From Pseudomonadota bacterium (GTDB lineage: Bacteria; Pseudomonadota; Gammaproteobacteria; Burkholderiales; Burkholderiaceae_E): a DNA stretch of 23,329 nt. Every line of letters begins with the position of its first letter. Positions within the stretch are counted from its first letter, which is position 1. The notes under the pieces are model-generated. The model was not told the origin of the DNA. It saw nothing but the letters and a program-made list of their open reading frames with translations, and made no database searches. The stretch is taken from assembly GCA_023388075.1 (NCBI GenBank), contig JAEWGX010000006.1:1-23329 (forward strand), in the 5' to 3' direction. Made by a program: the position numbers and the translations under genes. Positions 15,364-22,727 of the stretch are shown here, piece after piece.

Positions 15364-15390
15364 CCTCCCCGGGGGAGGGGCGCGACCCCT
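15364..15390 (-). promoter_or_regulatory. Paired GC hairpins between mutL and miaA
   Basis: Two overlapping inverted repeats share the same bases: CCTCCCC/GGGGAGG (15364-15370 with 15372-15378) and AGGGG/CCCCT (15376-15380 with 15386-15390). They are mutually exclusive folds just upstream of the miaA ribosome-binding site. An attenuator or mRNA processing site is possible but unproven. Confidence 0.25.
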
Positions 15391-15424
15391 TCGGGCGGCC
15401 GGGCCGGGACGCGCATTGCTGCCG

Positions 15425-17305
15425 TCAGCGTCCGCGCATGAACCAGCGGTCGATCTCCGCGAGCGTCAGGCGGAACCAAGTCGGGCGGCCGTGGTTGCAG
15501 AAGTCGGCATCCGGCGTGGATTCCATCTCGCGCAGCAGGGCGTTCATCTCCGGCACGGTGAGCGCCCGGTTGGCCCTCACCGCGCCATGGCAGGCCATGG
15601 TGGCGAGCAGCCGGTCGTGCCGCGTGGCGACGGCGTCGGCCCGGTGCGGCGACTGCCACGCATCCAGGACGTCCCGCGCCAGCGCGGCGGGGTCACCGCG
15701 CGCGAGCAACGCCGGGACGCCGCGGACCGCGAGCGTGGTGGGCGACATGACGTCGAGCTCGAGTCCGAGCGACGCGATCTCGGCCTGGTCCTCCTCCACC
15801 ACCGCGACGTCGATCTCCGAGGCCCGCAGCACCGCGGGCACGAGGAGCGGTTGCCGTGGCAGCTCGCGCTGCGAGAACTGCCGTCGCAGCCGCTCGAGCA
15901 CGATCCGTTCGTGTGCCGCATGGATGTCGACGATGATCAGCCCCTCGGTCGTCTGGGAGAGCAGGTAGATGCCGTGCAACTGTGCGATCGCATAGCCGAG
16001 ACGCGGCGTGCCTGACGCCGGCTCGGCTTCGGCGTTGGCCTCGGTCGCATCCGCCGCTCGCGCCTCGGCGCCGGCGGAGTAGAACTGCAGCGTGGCTGCG
16101 ACGTCGGCCGCGCGCGGTGCCGCCGCGGCCGGAAACAGCGTCCCCGTGGCAGGCGCGCGCGCCGGCGGCGGCGCGGCCAGCTCCTCGAGGGTGATGGTGC
16201 GCGCCTCGCTCGCCCGCGTGTCGCGCGCGCCGGCGGCCGCGAGTGTCTCGTCGACCGCATGCCAGACCAGGCTGCGTACGGCGGCCTGGTCGCGAAAGCG
16301 CACCTCCGTCTTCGCGGGGTGGACGTTGACATCCACCAGCGCGGGATCGATCTCGACGAAGAGGGCATAGGCCGGGTGCCGGTCGCCATGCAGCCGCTCG
16401 CGGTAGGCGTGGCGCACGGCCTGGCCCAGCATCCGGTCGCGCACGAAGCGACCGTTCACGAAGAGGTACTGGCGGTCCGCACGCCCGCGCGCCGCGTCGG
16501 GATCGCAGACCAGGCCTTGCACGCGCATCGGCCCGGCGGCCGCCTGCAAAGGGCGCAGCCGGGCATCCTCGCCGATCGCCTCGCGCACGCGCACCTCCGG
16601 ATCGGTGGCCGCCCAGTGCCGTGCCTCGCGTCCATCCTGGAAGACGTCGAAGGCGATGCCGGGATGCGCGAGCGCGACCCGGCGCACCGCCTCCAGGCAA
16701 TGCGCCGCCTCGGTCGCGGGCGCCTTGAGAAACTTCCGGCGGGCCGGCGTCGCGCTGAAGAGGTCCAGCACCTCCACCGTCGTCCCGGTGCCGGCAGCGG
16801 CCGGGATCGGCGCCGGCAGCGGCTGTCCCGGACGCGCGCTCACCGACCAGGCATGCGGCGCCTCGGCCGTGCGGCTGGTGATCGTCACTTCCGCCACCGA
16901 GGCGATCGAGGCGAGCGCCTCGCCGCGAAAACCGAGCGTCGCGACCCGTTCCAGGTCCTCGAGCGTGCCCACCTTGCTGGTGGCGTGGCGCGTCAGCGCC
17001 AGCCCGAGCTGCGACGCCTCGATGCCGCGGCCGTTGTCGCCCACGACAAGGCGGCGCAGCCCGCCGGTGTCGATGCGCACCTCGATGTGGTCGGCGCCGG
17101 CATCGATCGCGTTTTCGAGCAACTCCTTCACCACCGAGGCCGGGCGCTCGATCACCTCGCCGGCGGCAATCTGGCTGACGAGCGTGTCGGGCAGCAGCGC
17201 GATCGGACGCAGCCCGGGCGCCCTGCCGCCTGGCCGCCCGACGGCGGCGCCTTCGACGTCGCCCGCTGGCGGTGCCAATGGGAACTGGCGTGCGATAGTT
17301 GGCAT
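15425..17305 (-). CDS. mutL: DNA mismatch repair protein MutL
   Basis: MutL couples MutS mismatch recognition to strand incision and excision. The 626-residue protein has a GHKL ATPase domain with IALLPDTLVSQIAAGEVIERP (35-55), KELLENAIDAGA (60-71; E61 and N65), DNGRGI (90-95), TSKVGTLEDL and GFRGEAL (125-131). A variable linker (about 355-435) leads to a C-terminal dimerisation/nuclease domain with DIHAAHERIVLE (459-470), corresponding to the endonuclease motif DQHA-x2-E-x4-E with Q replaced, and CNHGRP (603-608). An endonuclease-proficient MutL is therefore likely, as expected where methyl-directed MutH is absent. The first 34 residues precede the conserved start of the family and may be an extension or a misplaced start. 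A TATAAT lies just upstream. Confidence 0.95.
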   Translation of the reverse strand: MPTIARQFPLAPPAGDVEGAAVGRPGGRAPGLRPIALLPDTLVSQIAAGEVIERPASVVKELLENAIDAGADHIEVRIDTGGLRRLVVGDNGRGIEASQLGLALTRHATSKVGTLEDLERVATLGFRGEALASIASVAEVTITSRTAEAPHAWSVSARPGQPLPAPIPAAAGTGTTVEVLDLFSATPARRKFLKAPATEAAHCLEAVRRVALAHPGIAFDVFQDGREARHWAATDPEVRVREAIGEDARLRPLQAAAGPMRVQGLVCDPDAARGRADRQYLFVNGRFVRDRMLGQAVRHAYRERLHGDRHPAYALFVEIDPALVDVNVHPAKTEVRFRDQAAVRSLVWHAVDETLAAAGARDTRASEARTITLEELAAPPPARAPATGTLFPAAAAPRAADVAATLQFYSAGAEARAADATEANAEAEPASGTPRLGYAIAQLHGIYLLSQTTEGLIIVDIHAAHERIVLERLRRQFSQRELPRQPLLVPAVLRASEIDVAVVEEDQAEIASLGLELDVMSPTTLAVRGVPALLARGDPAALARDVLDAWQSPHRADAVATRHDRLLATMACHGAVRANRALTVPEMNALLREMESTPDADFCNHGRPTWFRLTLAEIDRWFMRGR

Positions 17306-17329
17306 AGGCCCTGCAGACGTTGGCTCCCG

Positions 17330-17335
17330 ATTATA
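17330..17335 (-). promoter_or_regulatory. Candidate -10 element of mutL
   Basis: A perfect TATAAT on the minus strand lies 24 nt upstream of the mutL ATG, leaving room for a leader of about 17 nt with a weak AGGG. No clear -35 is seen. This is the best -10 match in the window. Confidence 0.5.
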
Positions 17336-17345
17336 GGTGGCCTTG

Positions 17346-17351
17346 TATCAT
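17346..17351 (+). promoter_or_regulatory. Candidate -10 element of dedA
   Basis: TATCAT lies 28 nt ahead of the dedA ATG and only 10 bp from the divergent mutL -10, so the two promoters would overlap and could interfere with each other. Confidence 0.35.
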
Positions 17352-17379
17352 CGGGCGCCTGCGCATCACGACCCGCTGC

Positions 17380-18027
17380 ATGGACCTGTCCTCGCTCATC
17401 GACATCTTCCTCCATCTCGACAAGCACCTCGAGGCCGTGGTGCAGTCGTACGGTCCGTGGGTCTACGCGCTGCTCTTCGCGATCATCTTCGTCGAGACGG
17501 GCCTCGTGGTGATGCCGTTCCTGCCCGGGGATTCGCTGCTCTTCGTCGCCGGCACGATCGCCGGGGTCGGCGGCCTCGATCTGGGGGTGCTGCTGGTGCT
17601 GCTCACGACGGCGGCCATCGTGGGCGACGCGGTGAACTACTCGGTCGGCCGCTACTTCGGACCCAAGGTCTTCGGCTGGGAGAGCTCGCGCTTCTTCAAC
17701 CGCGCGGCATTCGATCGCACCCACGCCTTCTACGAGAAGCACGGCGGCATCACCATCATCGTCGCGCGGTTCCTGCCGTTCGTGCGCACCTTCGCGCCCT
17801 TCGTGGCCGGCGTGGCCGCGATGAGCTATCCGCGGTTCGCCTTCTACAACATCCTGGGGGCGGTCCTCTGGGTGGGCAGCCTCACCACGCTCGGCTTCCT
17901 GCTCGGCAACACGCCGTGGGTGAAGGAGCACTTCGAGTGGGTGGCGCTGGCGATGATCATCATCCCGGGCCTGCCTGCCGTGTTCGAGGTGTTGCGGCAC
18001 ACCGTCTTCAAGCGCCGCCCCGCGTAG
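17380..18027 (+). CDS. DedA-family integral membrane protein
   Basis: DedA proteins are inner-membrane proteins linked to lipid-carrier (undecaprenyl phosphate/phospholipid) translocation and proton-dependent homeostasis. The 215-residue product has hydrophobic segments near 27-60, 67-83, 140-175 and 188-205, and the family motifs FVETGLVVMPFLPGDSLLF (37-55) and VARFLPFVRTFAPFVAG (128-144). Its E39, D51, R130 and R136 fall at the same positions as the four residues shown to matter in E. coli YqjA/YghB. The ATG at 17380 is used because MDLSSLIDIFLHLDKHL matches typical starts; a longer in-frame TTG start at 17320 is unlikely. It is divergent from mutL and convergent with amiC; it interrupts the usual tsaE-amiC-mutL-miaA run. 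Individual substrate is unknown. Confidence 0.92.
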   Translation: MDLSSLIDIFLHLDKHLEAVVQSYGPWVYALLFAIIFVETGLVVMPFLPGDSLLFVAGTIAGVGGLDLGVLLVLLTTAAIVGDAVNYSVGRYFGPKVFGWESSRFFNRAAFDRTHAFYEKHGGITIIVARFLPFVRTFAPFVAGVAAMSYPRFAFYNILGAVLWVGSLTTLGFLLGNTPWVKEHFEWVALAMIIIPGLPAVFEVLRHTVFKRRPA

Positions 18028-18039
18028 AGCATTCCCCGA

Positions 18040-18077
18040 CGAAGCCGGGCTTCGGGGCGCCTCCCGGCGGGCGCCCC
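18040..18077. terminator. Double hairpin between convergent dedA and amiC
   Basis: CGAAGC/GCTTCG (18040-18045 with 18049-18054) is followed by GGGGCGCC/GGCGCCCC (18054-18061 with 18070-18077). The two lie between the stop codons of convergent genes and could end both transcripts. No T-run is present, so efficiency is uncertain. Confidence 0.45.
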
Positions 18078-18096
18078 TGCGGCCAGCGAAGCCTGC

Positions 18097-19410
18097 CTAC
18101 AGCGCCTTTCCGCGCGGGCCGACGGGGTGGCCCGCGAAGTACGCGCGGATGCCGCGCACGATCGCGTCCGCCACCTGGTCCTGGTAGCGCGGGCTGCGCA
18201 GCTTCATCTCTTCCTGCGGGTTGCTGATGAACGCGGTCTCGACCAGGATGGACGGAATGTCGGGCGCCTTCAGCACGGCGAAGCCCGCCTGCTCGACGTG
18301 GGGCTTGTGCACGTTGCCGACGCCGCCGAGCTCTGCCAGCACCGAGCTGGCGAGGCGCTTGCTGTCACGGATCTGCGAGGTGGTCATCAGCTCCATGAGC
18401 AGTTGGGCCGCCTCCTTGTTGCGTCGGCGCAGGTTGACGCCACCCACCAGGTCCGCGTCGTTCTCCTTGCTGGCCAGCCAGCGCGCCCCGACGCTGGTGG
18501 CGCCGCGCTCGGATAGCACGTACACCGAGGAGCCGCGTGCCCGCGGCTCCACGAATGCGTCGGCGTGGATCGAGACGAAGAGGTCCGCCTTCACCGCGCG
18601 AGCCTTGGCGACGCGGGTGGCAAGCGGCACGAAGTAGTCGTCGTCGCGCGTGAGGAAGGGCCGCATGTTCGGCTCCCTCGCGAGCTTGCTCCGCACCCGC
18701 TTGGCGATCGCGAGCACCACGTCCTTCTCCAGCGTTCCGCGCCGTCCGACGGCGCCCGGATCTTCGCCACCGTGGCCGGGATCCAGCGCCACCGTGACCA
18801 GCCGCGCCACCGCGGGCGACGCCTGGCGACGCGAGCCGTTGCGTCCGAGGGGCCGCTTGCTCGGGATGCCCTGCGGCAGCGCGGGTTCCGGCTCGATCCC
18901 GGCCAGCGGCCCGGGCAGGCCCTCCTCGACGATTGGTGCCGACTCCCGCATCAGGGCGCTCGCCTCGGTCTGCGCGATCAGCAGATCGAGCGGGTCCGGC
19001 GGCCGCAACGGAAAGAGGTCGATGACCAGCCGGTACTTGTACTGCGCCACCGGCGCGAGCGTGAAGACCTGCGGCTTGACCGACTGCTTCAGGTCGAAGA
19101 CGAGCCGCATCGTCTGGGGATTGAACTGGCCGACCCGGATCTGCGCGATGTAGGGGTCCGACGGCGCCACCTTGGCCACCAGCTCGCGCAGTTGCGGATC
19201 CACCGCGCCGCCCTGCAGGTCCAGCACCACCCGCAGCGGATCGCTCATCATGAAATGCGAGTGCTCGAGCGGCTGCTCCAGCTCCAGCGTGACCCGTGTG
19301 TACTCGCGCGCCGGCCAGACCCTGACCGCCGCCACCGCGCCGGCGTGGGCGAACCGCCACTCCCATCCCAGCAGGCCGGCGGCGCCGACCTTGAGCAGGC
19401 GTCGGCGCAT
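18097..19410 (-). CDS. amiC: N-acetylmuramoyl-L-alanine amidase AmiC (AMIN + Amidase_3)
   Basis: This periplasmic amidase cleaves the amide bond between N-acetylmuramic acid and the stem peptide to split daughter-cell septa. With the start at 19410 the protein has 437 residues. It opens MRRRLLKVGAAGLLGWEW, a twin-arginine type signal with probable cleavage near AHA, followed by an AMIN septum-targeting domain (about 27-135, VRVWPAREYTRVTLELEQ). A linker (about 140-200) leads to a zinc Amidase_3 domain: H213 in LDPGHGGEDPGA, E228 in LEKDV, H282 in SIHADAF and E391 in ILVETAF. An in-frame ATG at 19542 would overlap tsaE by 103 bp and bury the twin arginines, so it is rejected. It follows tsaE closely, a common betaproteobacterial pairing. 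Confidence 0.93.
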   Translation of the reverse strand: MRRRLLKVGAAGLLGWEWRFAHAGAVAAVRVWPAREYTRVTLELEQPLEHSHFMMSDPLRVVLDLQGGAVDPQLRELVAKVAPSDPYIAQIRVGQFNPQTMRLVFDLKQSVKPQVFTLAPVAQYKYRLVIDLFPLRPPDPLDLLIAQTEASALMRESAPIVEEGLPGPLAGIEPEPALPQGIPSKRPLGRNGSRRQASPAVARLVTVALDPGHGGEDPGAVGRRGTLEKDVVLAIAKRVRSKLAREPNMRPFLTRDDDYFVPLATRVAKARAVKADLFVSIHADAFVEPRARGSSVYVLSERGATSVGARWLASKENDADLVGGVNLRRRNKEAAQLLMELMTTSQIRDSKRLASSVLAELGGVGNVHKPHVEQAGFAVLKAPDIPSILVETAFISNPQEEMKLRSPRYQDQVADAIVRGIRAYFAGHPVGPRGKAL

Positions 19411-19439
19411 GCCCCCGCCCGGGGCTCCCCCGTCCTCCG

Positions 19440-20027
19440 TCAGTGCGTCGGCGACGGGGTCGCCGGCGCCGGGCTGGTCGGTCCGCCGTCGGCCGTCGAC
19501 CAGGACGCGATCGCCCGATCGGCCCGAAGTCGCGTCAGGCATCGGCGTCCCGCCTCCCCGAAGGCGCGCGCGTGCAACCGGCGCTCGCCTTCACGGCGGG
19601 TGGGCGCGAGCCCAAGCCGCAGGTCCGGCTCGCCAAGCGCGTCGGCGGCCTTCTCCGGCCATTCGACGAGTACCAGGCCGGGGGCGGCGAGAACGTCGTC
19701 GAACCCTGCGTCGAACCACTGCTCACTGGACGAGAACCTATACAAATCAAAGTGATAGGCGGAAAAGTTCGTCAGATTATAGGGTTCGAGCAGGGCGAAC
19801 GTCGGGCTCTTGACAGGTCCCTCGAAGCCTGCTGCGCGGAGCACCGCCCGCGCGAGCGCGGTCTTTCCGGCCCCGAGATCGCCCGACAGGTGCACTACAA
19901 ACGATTGTTTGGAAAGGAGTTCCGGATCCAGCGCGCGCGCGAGCGCGGCCCCCCAGGCCTGGGTGGCGGCCTCTTCAGGCAGCTGCCATACGGCCGAATC
20001 CGGCCGATCATCGCGTTGTGTCATCAC
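19440..20027 (-). CDS. tsaE: tRNA threonylcarbamoyladenosine biosynthesis ATPase TsaE
   Basis: TsaE is the ATPase that works with TsaB and TsaD to make t6A37 on ANN-decoding tRNAs. The 195-residue protein shows Walker A SGDLGAGKT (48-56), SPTFALLEPY (74-83), HFDLYR (92-97) and the family signature VEWPEKA (121-127). About 30 C-terminal residues (after about 165, ending in PTSPAPATPSPTH) extend beyond the usual 150-160 residue length and look low-complexity. Two consecutive ATG codons begin the gene. GACAAT sits 6 nt before the first, and AGGGA overlapping it could serve as a weak ribosome-binding site. It is divergent from xerD and just upstream of amiC. Confidence 0.93.
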   Translation of the reverse strand: MMTQRDDRPDSAVWQLPEEAATQAWGAALARALDPELLSKQSFVVHLSGDLGAGKTALARAVLRAAGFEGPVKSPTFALLEPYNLTNFSAYHFDLYRFSSSEQWFDAGFDDVLAAPGLVLVEWPEKAADALGEPDLRLGLAPTRREGERRLHARAFGEAGRRCLTRLRADRAIASWSTADGGPTSPAPATPSPTH

Positions 20028-20030
20028 GAC

Positions 20031-20036
20031 ATTGTC
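20031..20036 (-). promoter_or_regulatory. Candidate -10 element of tsaE
   Basis: GACAAT on the minus strand is placed 6 nt before the first of two tandem ATG codons. It forms a 7-bp inverted repeat with the matching sequence at 20064-20070. No consensus -35 is seen. Confidence 0.35.
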
Positions 20037-20063
20037 CCTGAAATCGGAGCGGCGCCCTTGCGC

Positions 20064-20069
20064 GACAAT
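20064..20069 (+). promoter_or_regulatory. Candidate -10 element of xerD
   Basis: GACAAT on the plus strand is 55 nt ahead of the xerD ATG and mirrors the tsaE -10 across 27 bp. A divergent promoter pair is plausible, though -35 elements are not recognisable. Confidence 0.35.
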
Positions 20070-20124
20070 GCCATGCCGATCGCGGCCGGCGCGGTCCCGG
20101 GCACAGGAGCAGGAACGGATTCAC

Positions 20125-21093
20125 ATGGAGCGGGTCAGGCGCGGACGGCGCGAGGGCGTGGACGTTTCCGACGGCGACGGCGCGGATCATCCCGTCGTCG
20201 CCGCCGCTGCTTCCTCGATCGCGGCTTTCTGCGACGCGGTCTGGCTCGAGGACGGGCTGGCGAAGAACAGCCTGGCCGCGTACCGCCGCGACCTGCAGGG
20301 CCTCGCGGCCTGGCTCGCCGGCAGGGAGGAGGGCGTTTCGCTCGATGCGGCCACCGAGAGCGACCTGCTCGCCTACATCGCCGCGCGCCACGCCGGGACG
20401 CGCGCCACGTCCAGCAACCGCCGGTTGGCCGCGTTCCGGCGCTTCTATCGCTATCTCGTTCGCGAGCGGATCCGCTTGGACGATCCGACCGTGCGGATCC
20501 GTTCCGCGCGGCAGCCCCCGCGCTTTCCCAAGGCCATCAGCGAGGAGCAGGTGGAGGCTCTCCTGGGCGCGCCGGATACCGGCACGCCGCTCGGGCTGCG
20601 TGACCGTGCCATGCTCGAGGTGCTCTACGCGACCGGCCTGCGGGTGAGCGAGCTGGTCGGCCTGCAGACGGTGGAGGTGTCGATGGTCGACGGCGTGGTG
20701 CGCATCGTCGGCAAGGGGTCGAAGGAGCGGCTGGTGCCGCTCGGCGAGGAGGCGCGCTGGTGGCTCGAGCGATTCATGGCGACCGGTCGCCGCGAGATCC
20801 TGGGCGGCCGCACCGCGGACGCGGTGTTCGTGACCGGCCGCGGCAGCGGCATGACACGGCAGATGTTCTGGAACATCGTGCGCCGCTACGCGACCGTGGC
20901 GGGCATCGGGGCGGCGCTCTCGCCGCACACGCTGCGCCATGCCTTTGCCACCCATCTGCTCAATCACGGCGCGGACCTGCGAGCGGTGCAGATGCTGCTC
21001 GGCCATGCCGACATCTCGACCACGCAGATCTACACGCACGTGGCGCGCGAGCGGCTGAAGTCGCTGCATCGCGGGCATCATCCGCGCGGCTGA
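20125..21093 (+). CDS. xerD: Site-specific tyrosine recombinase XerD
   Basis: XerD with XerC resolves chromosome dimers at dif in a FtsK-dependent reaction. The 322-residue protein has a SAM-like N-terminal core-binding domain (about 30-120, with FCDAVWLEDGLAKNSLAAYRRDL) and a catalytic domain with the full tyrosine recombinase set: R173 (ATGLRVSEL), K197 (GKGSKER), H268 and R271 (SPHTLRHAFATHLL), H294 (LLGHADISTTQ) and nucleophile Y303 (IYTH). Sequence style fits XerD rather than XerC, but the two are close. The ATG at 20125 has AGGA about 10 nt upstream and gives a slightly long N terminus (E. coli XerD is 298). The frame extends upstream to 19810, but that part is antisense to tsaE and is rejected. 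No dif site is visible nearby. Confidence 0.93.
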   Translation: MERVRRGRREGVDVSDGDGADHPVVAAAASSIAAFCDAVWLEDGLAKNSLAAYRRDLQGLAAWLAGREEGVSLDAATESDLLAYIAARHAGTRATSSNRRLAAFRRFYRYLVRERIRLDDPTVRIRSARQPPRFPKAISEEQVEALLGAPDTGTPLGLRDRAMLEVLYATGLRVSELVGLQTVEVSMVDGVVRIVGKGSKERLVPLGEEARWWLERFMATGRREILGGRTADAVFVTGRGSGMTRQMFWNIVRRYATVAGIGAALSPHTLRHAFATHLLNHGADLRAVQMLLGHADISTTQIYTHVARERLKSLHRGHHPRG

Positions 21094-21132
21094 GCTGCCG
21101 GCCACCCGCCGCGGACGGGGCGCGCCCTCGGT

Positions 21133-21162
21133 TTGACCCGGCCGCGAGCCGCATGGTTACAT
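21133..21162 (+). promoter_or_regulatory. Candidate promoter of the ketopantoate-reductase-like gene
   Basis: TTGACC (21133-21138) is a five-of-six -35 match, followed after 18 bp by TTACAT (21157-21162). Transcription would start about 28 nt before the ATG. It is the clearest -35 in the window, though the -10 is poor. Confidence 0.4.
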
Positions 21163-21197
21163 CGCCCGGACAGGACGATGCGCGGGAGCGGTTGCGG

Positions 21198-22181
21198 ATG
21201 AAGATTGCGGTGGTGGGGCTGGGCGCGATGGGCGGCTACATGGCGGCGCGCATGCTCGCGGCCGGATTCGCGCCCACCGCGCTGGTGACCCCCCGGCATC
21301 TCGAGCCGTTGCGTCGTGACGGCTTGCGGCTGGAGAGCGAGGGCCGCCGCAACGCGTATCCGGTCGCGGCCACCGACGATCCCGCCGAGCTCGGCCCGCA
21401 GGACGTGGTGGTGCTCGCGGTCAAGGCGACTTCGCTGCCGGCAATCGCGCCGCGGCTCGGCCCGCTGGTCGGGCCGCGGACACTCGTCGTGGCGGCGATG
21501 AACGGCGTGCCGTGGTGGTTCTTCCACGGGCTCGACGCGGACCAGGCAGGCGCCCCGATCGAGTCGGTGGATCCGGGCGGGGCGATCAGCGCTGCCCTGC
21601 CGCCGGCCGTCAGCATCGGCTGCGTCCTGCACCTGGCCGCCAGCATGCCGGAACCGGGCCTGGTGGTGCACGCCTTCGGCAACCGGTTCCTGCTCGGAGA
21701 CCCGATGGCACGCGGCAGCGGCTCGCCGGGGAGGGTGGGCCCGATCGTCGAGGTGTTCCGCGCCTCCGGCATGGACGCGGTGGTGGCCGAGGACATCCAC
21801 GCCGGCGTCTGGTACAAGCTCTGGGGCAACATGACGATGAATCCGGTGTCGGCGCTCACCGGCTGCACCATGGACGTGATCCTGCGGGACGACGACGTGC
21901 GCGGCTTCATGTCCCGCGCGATGCTGGAAGCCGGGGAGGTGGCGAACCGCTTCGGCATCCGGCTGCCGGTGACGCCCGAGGAGCGCCATGCGGTGGCCGC
22001 GCAGCTGGGCGCCTTCAAGACCTCCATGCTGCAGGACGTGGAGGCGGCGCGGCCGATCGAGCTCGACGCGCTGGTGGGCAGTGTCGTGGAGATCGCCGGC
22101 CGAGTCGGCGTCGACGTGCCTCACATCCGGACGCTCCTTGGCCTTGCCCGTCTCCGGGCGCGCCAGCTCGGGCTCTACTAG
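21198..22181 (+). CDS. Ketopantoate reductase family protein (PanE/ApbA-like)
   Basis: This protein probably reduces 2-dehydropantoate with NADPH for pantothenate synthesis, or acts on a related 2-keto acid. The 327-residue product has the N-terminal Rossmann motif VGLGAMGG (6-13), VVVLAVKA (70-77), N102 in MNGVPWW, and the C-terminal ApbA domain with K207 in YKLWGNMTMNP and E288 in RPIELDALVG. These correspond to the catalytic lysine and substrate-binding residues of PanE. The ATG at 21198 has GGGAG about 10 nt upstream and directly precedes the nucleotide-binding strand. The frame is open upstream through xerD in a different phase, which is not real. panB and panC are not in the window. Many bacteria carry several paralogues, so I do not assign panE. 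Confidence 0.88.
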   Translation: MKIAVVGLGAMGGYMAARMLAAGFAPTALVTPRHLEPLRRDGLRLESEGRRNAYPVAATDDPAELGPQDVVVLAVKATSLPAIAPRLGPLVGPRTLVVAAMNGVPWWFFHGLDADQAGAPIESVDPGGAISAALPPAVSIGCVLHLAASMPEPGLVVHAFGNRFLLGDPMARGSGSPGRVGPIVEVFRASGMDAVVAEDIHAGVWYKLWGNMTMNPVSALTGCTMDVILRDDDVRGFMSRAMLEAGEVANRFGIRLPVTPEERHAVAAQLGAFKTSMLQDVEAARPIELDALVGSVVEIAGRVGVDVPHIRTLLGLARLRARQLGLY

Positions 22182-22190
22182 CCTGTCGGC

Positions 22191-22727
22191 GTGGCCAGCC
22201 CCGACCTCGAGCAGTGCGCCGTGAGCCAGCGGACGGTCCGTTCGGGCGCGACCCCCGCGACGCAAGCCCTGCGTCGCGCGGGTGCTCCCTGGCGCGAGCA
22301 CTACTACGAGTATGTCGACCACGGCGGCACGGCCGAAGCGGCGCGCCAACTCGGCATCGAGGAAGCCCGCATCGTGAAGACGCTGGTGATGCGCGCTGAC
22401 GGCGGCACCGACCTGATCATCCTGATGCACGGCGACTGCTCCGTGTCCACGCGCAACCTCGCGCGCTCGATCGGGGCCAAGTCCGTGTCGCCTTGCACGC
22501 CGGAGCAGGCGCAGCGTGCCACCGGCTACCTTGTCGGCGGCATCTCGCCCTTCGGCACGCGCAAGCGCCTGCCGGTCTATGTCGAGCGCAGCATCCTGCA
22601 GCTGCCGTCGCTGCTGGTCAATGGTGGTCGCCGCGGCTACCTGCTGGAGATCGAGCCGGCGCTGCTCGCGCGCGAGCTGCAGGCTACCGCGGTGGATTGC
22701 GCACTGAGAGAGCGAGCCACGGGGTGA
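22191..22727 (+). CDS. ybaK: YbaK/EbsC-family aminoacyl-tRNA deacylase
   Basis: This free-standing homologue of the ProRS editing domain in the family of YbaK hydrolyses mis-charged Cys-tRNA(Pro). The 178-residue product has the family core: the catalytic lysine in EARIVKTLVM (K63 from this start), then LIILMHGDCSVSTRNLARSIG, TGYLVGGISPFGTRKRLPVYVE and ILQLPSLLVNGGRRGYLLEI. GGISPFG and the G-x-R-x-x-L segments are typical of YbaK. Two GTG starts are possible, 22191 and 22221; neither has a strong ribosome-binding site, and only 9 bp separates the first from the upstream stop. The gene overlaps plsY by one base (TGATG), so the two are probably translated together. Cys-tRNA(Pro) specificity is inferred from family likeness. 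Confidence 0.88.
   Translation: MASPDLEQCAVSQRTVRSGATPATQALRRAGAPWREHYYEYVDHGGTAEAARQLGIEEARIVKTLVMRADGGTDLIILMHGDCSVSTRNLARSIGAKSVSPCTPEQAQRATGYLVGGISPFGTRKRLPVYVERSILQLPSLLVNGGRRGYLLEIEPALLARELQATAVDCALRERATG

Noticed and set aside
13342..15441. A 699-codon plus-strand frame antisense to gnd and miaA
   Set aside because: It opposes two genes with full motif sets and shows only His/Arg/Gly-rich filler.
19810..20124. N-terminal extension of xerD by 105 codons
   Set aside because: This part is antisense to tsaE and Ser/Arg/Cys-rich. XerD homology and the ribosome-binding site support ATG 20125.
20125..21093. xerD as an integrase marking a mobile element
   Set aside because: Its length, full catalytic set and housekeeping neighbours fit chromosomal XerD. 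No attachment-site repeats, tRNA target or cargo genes are visible.
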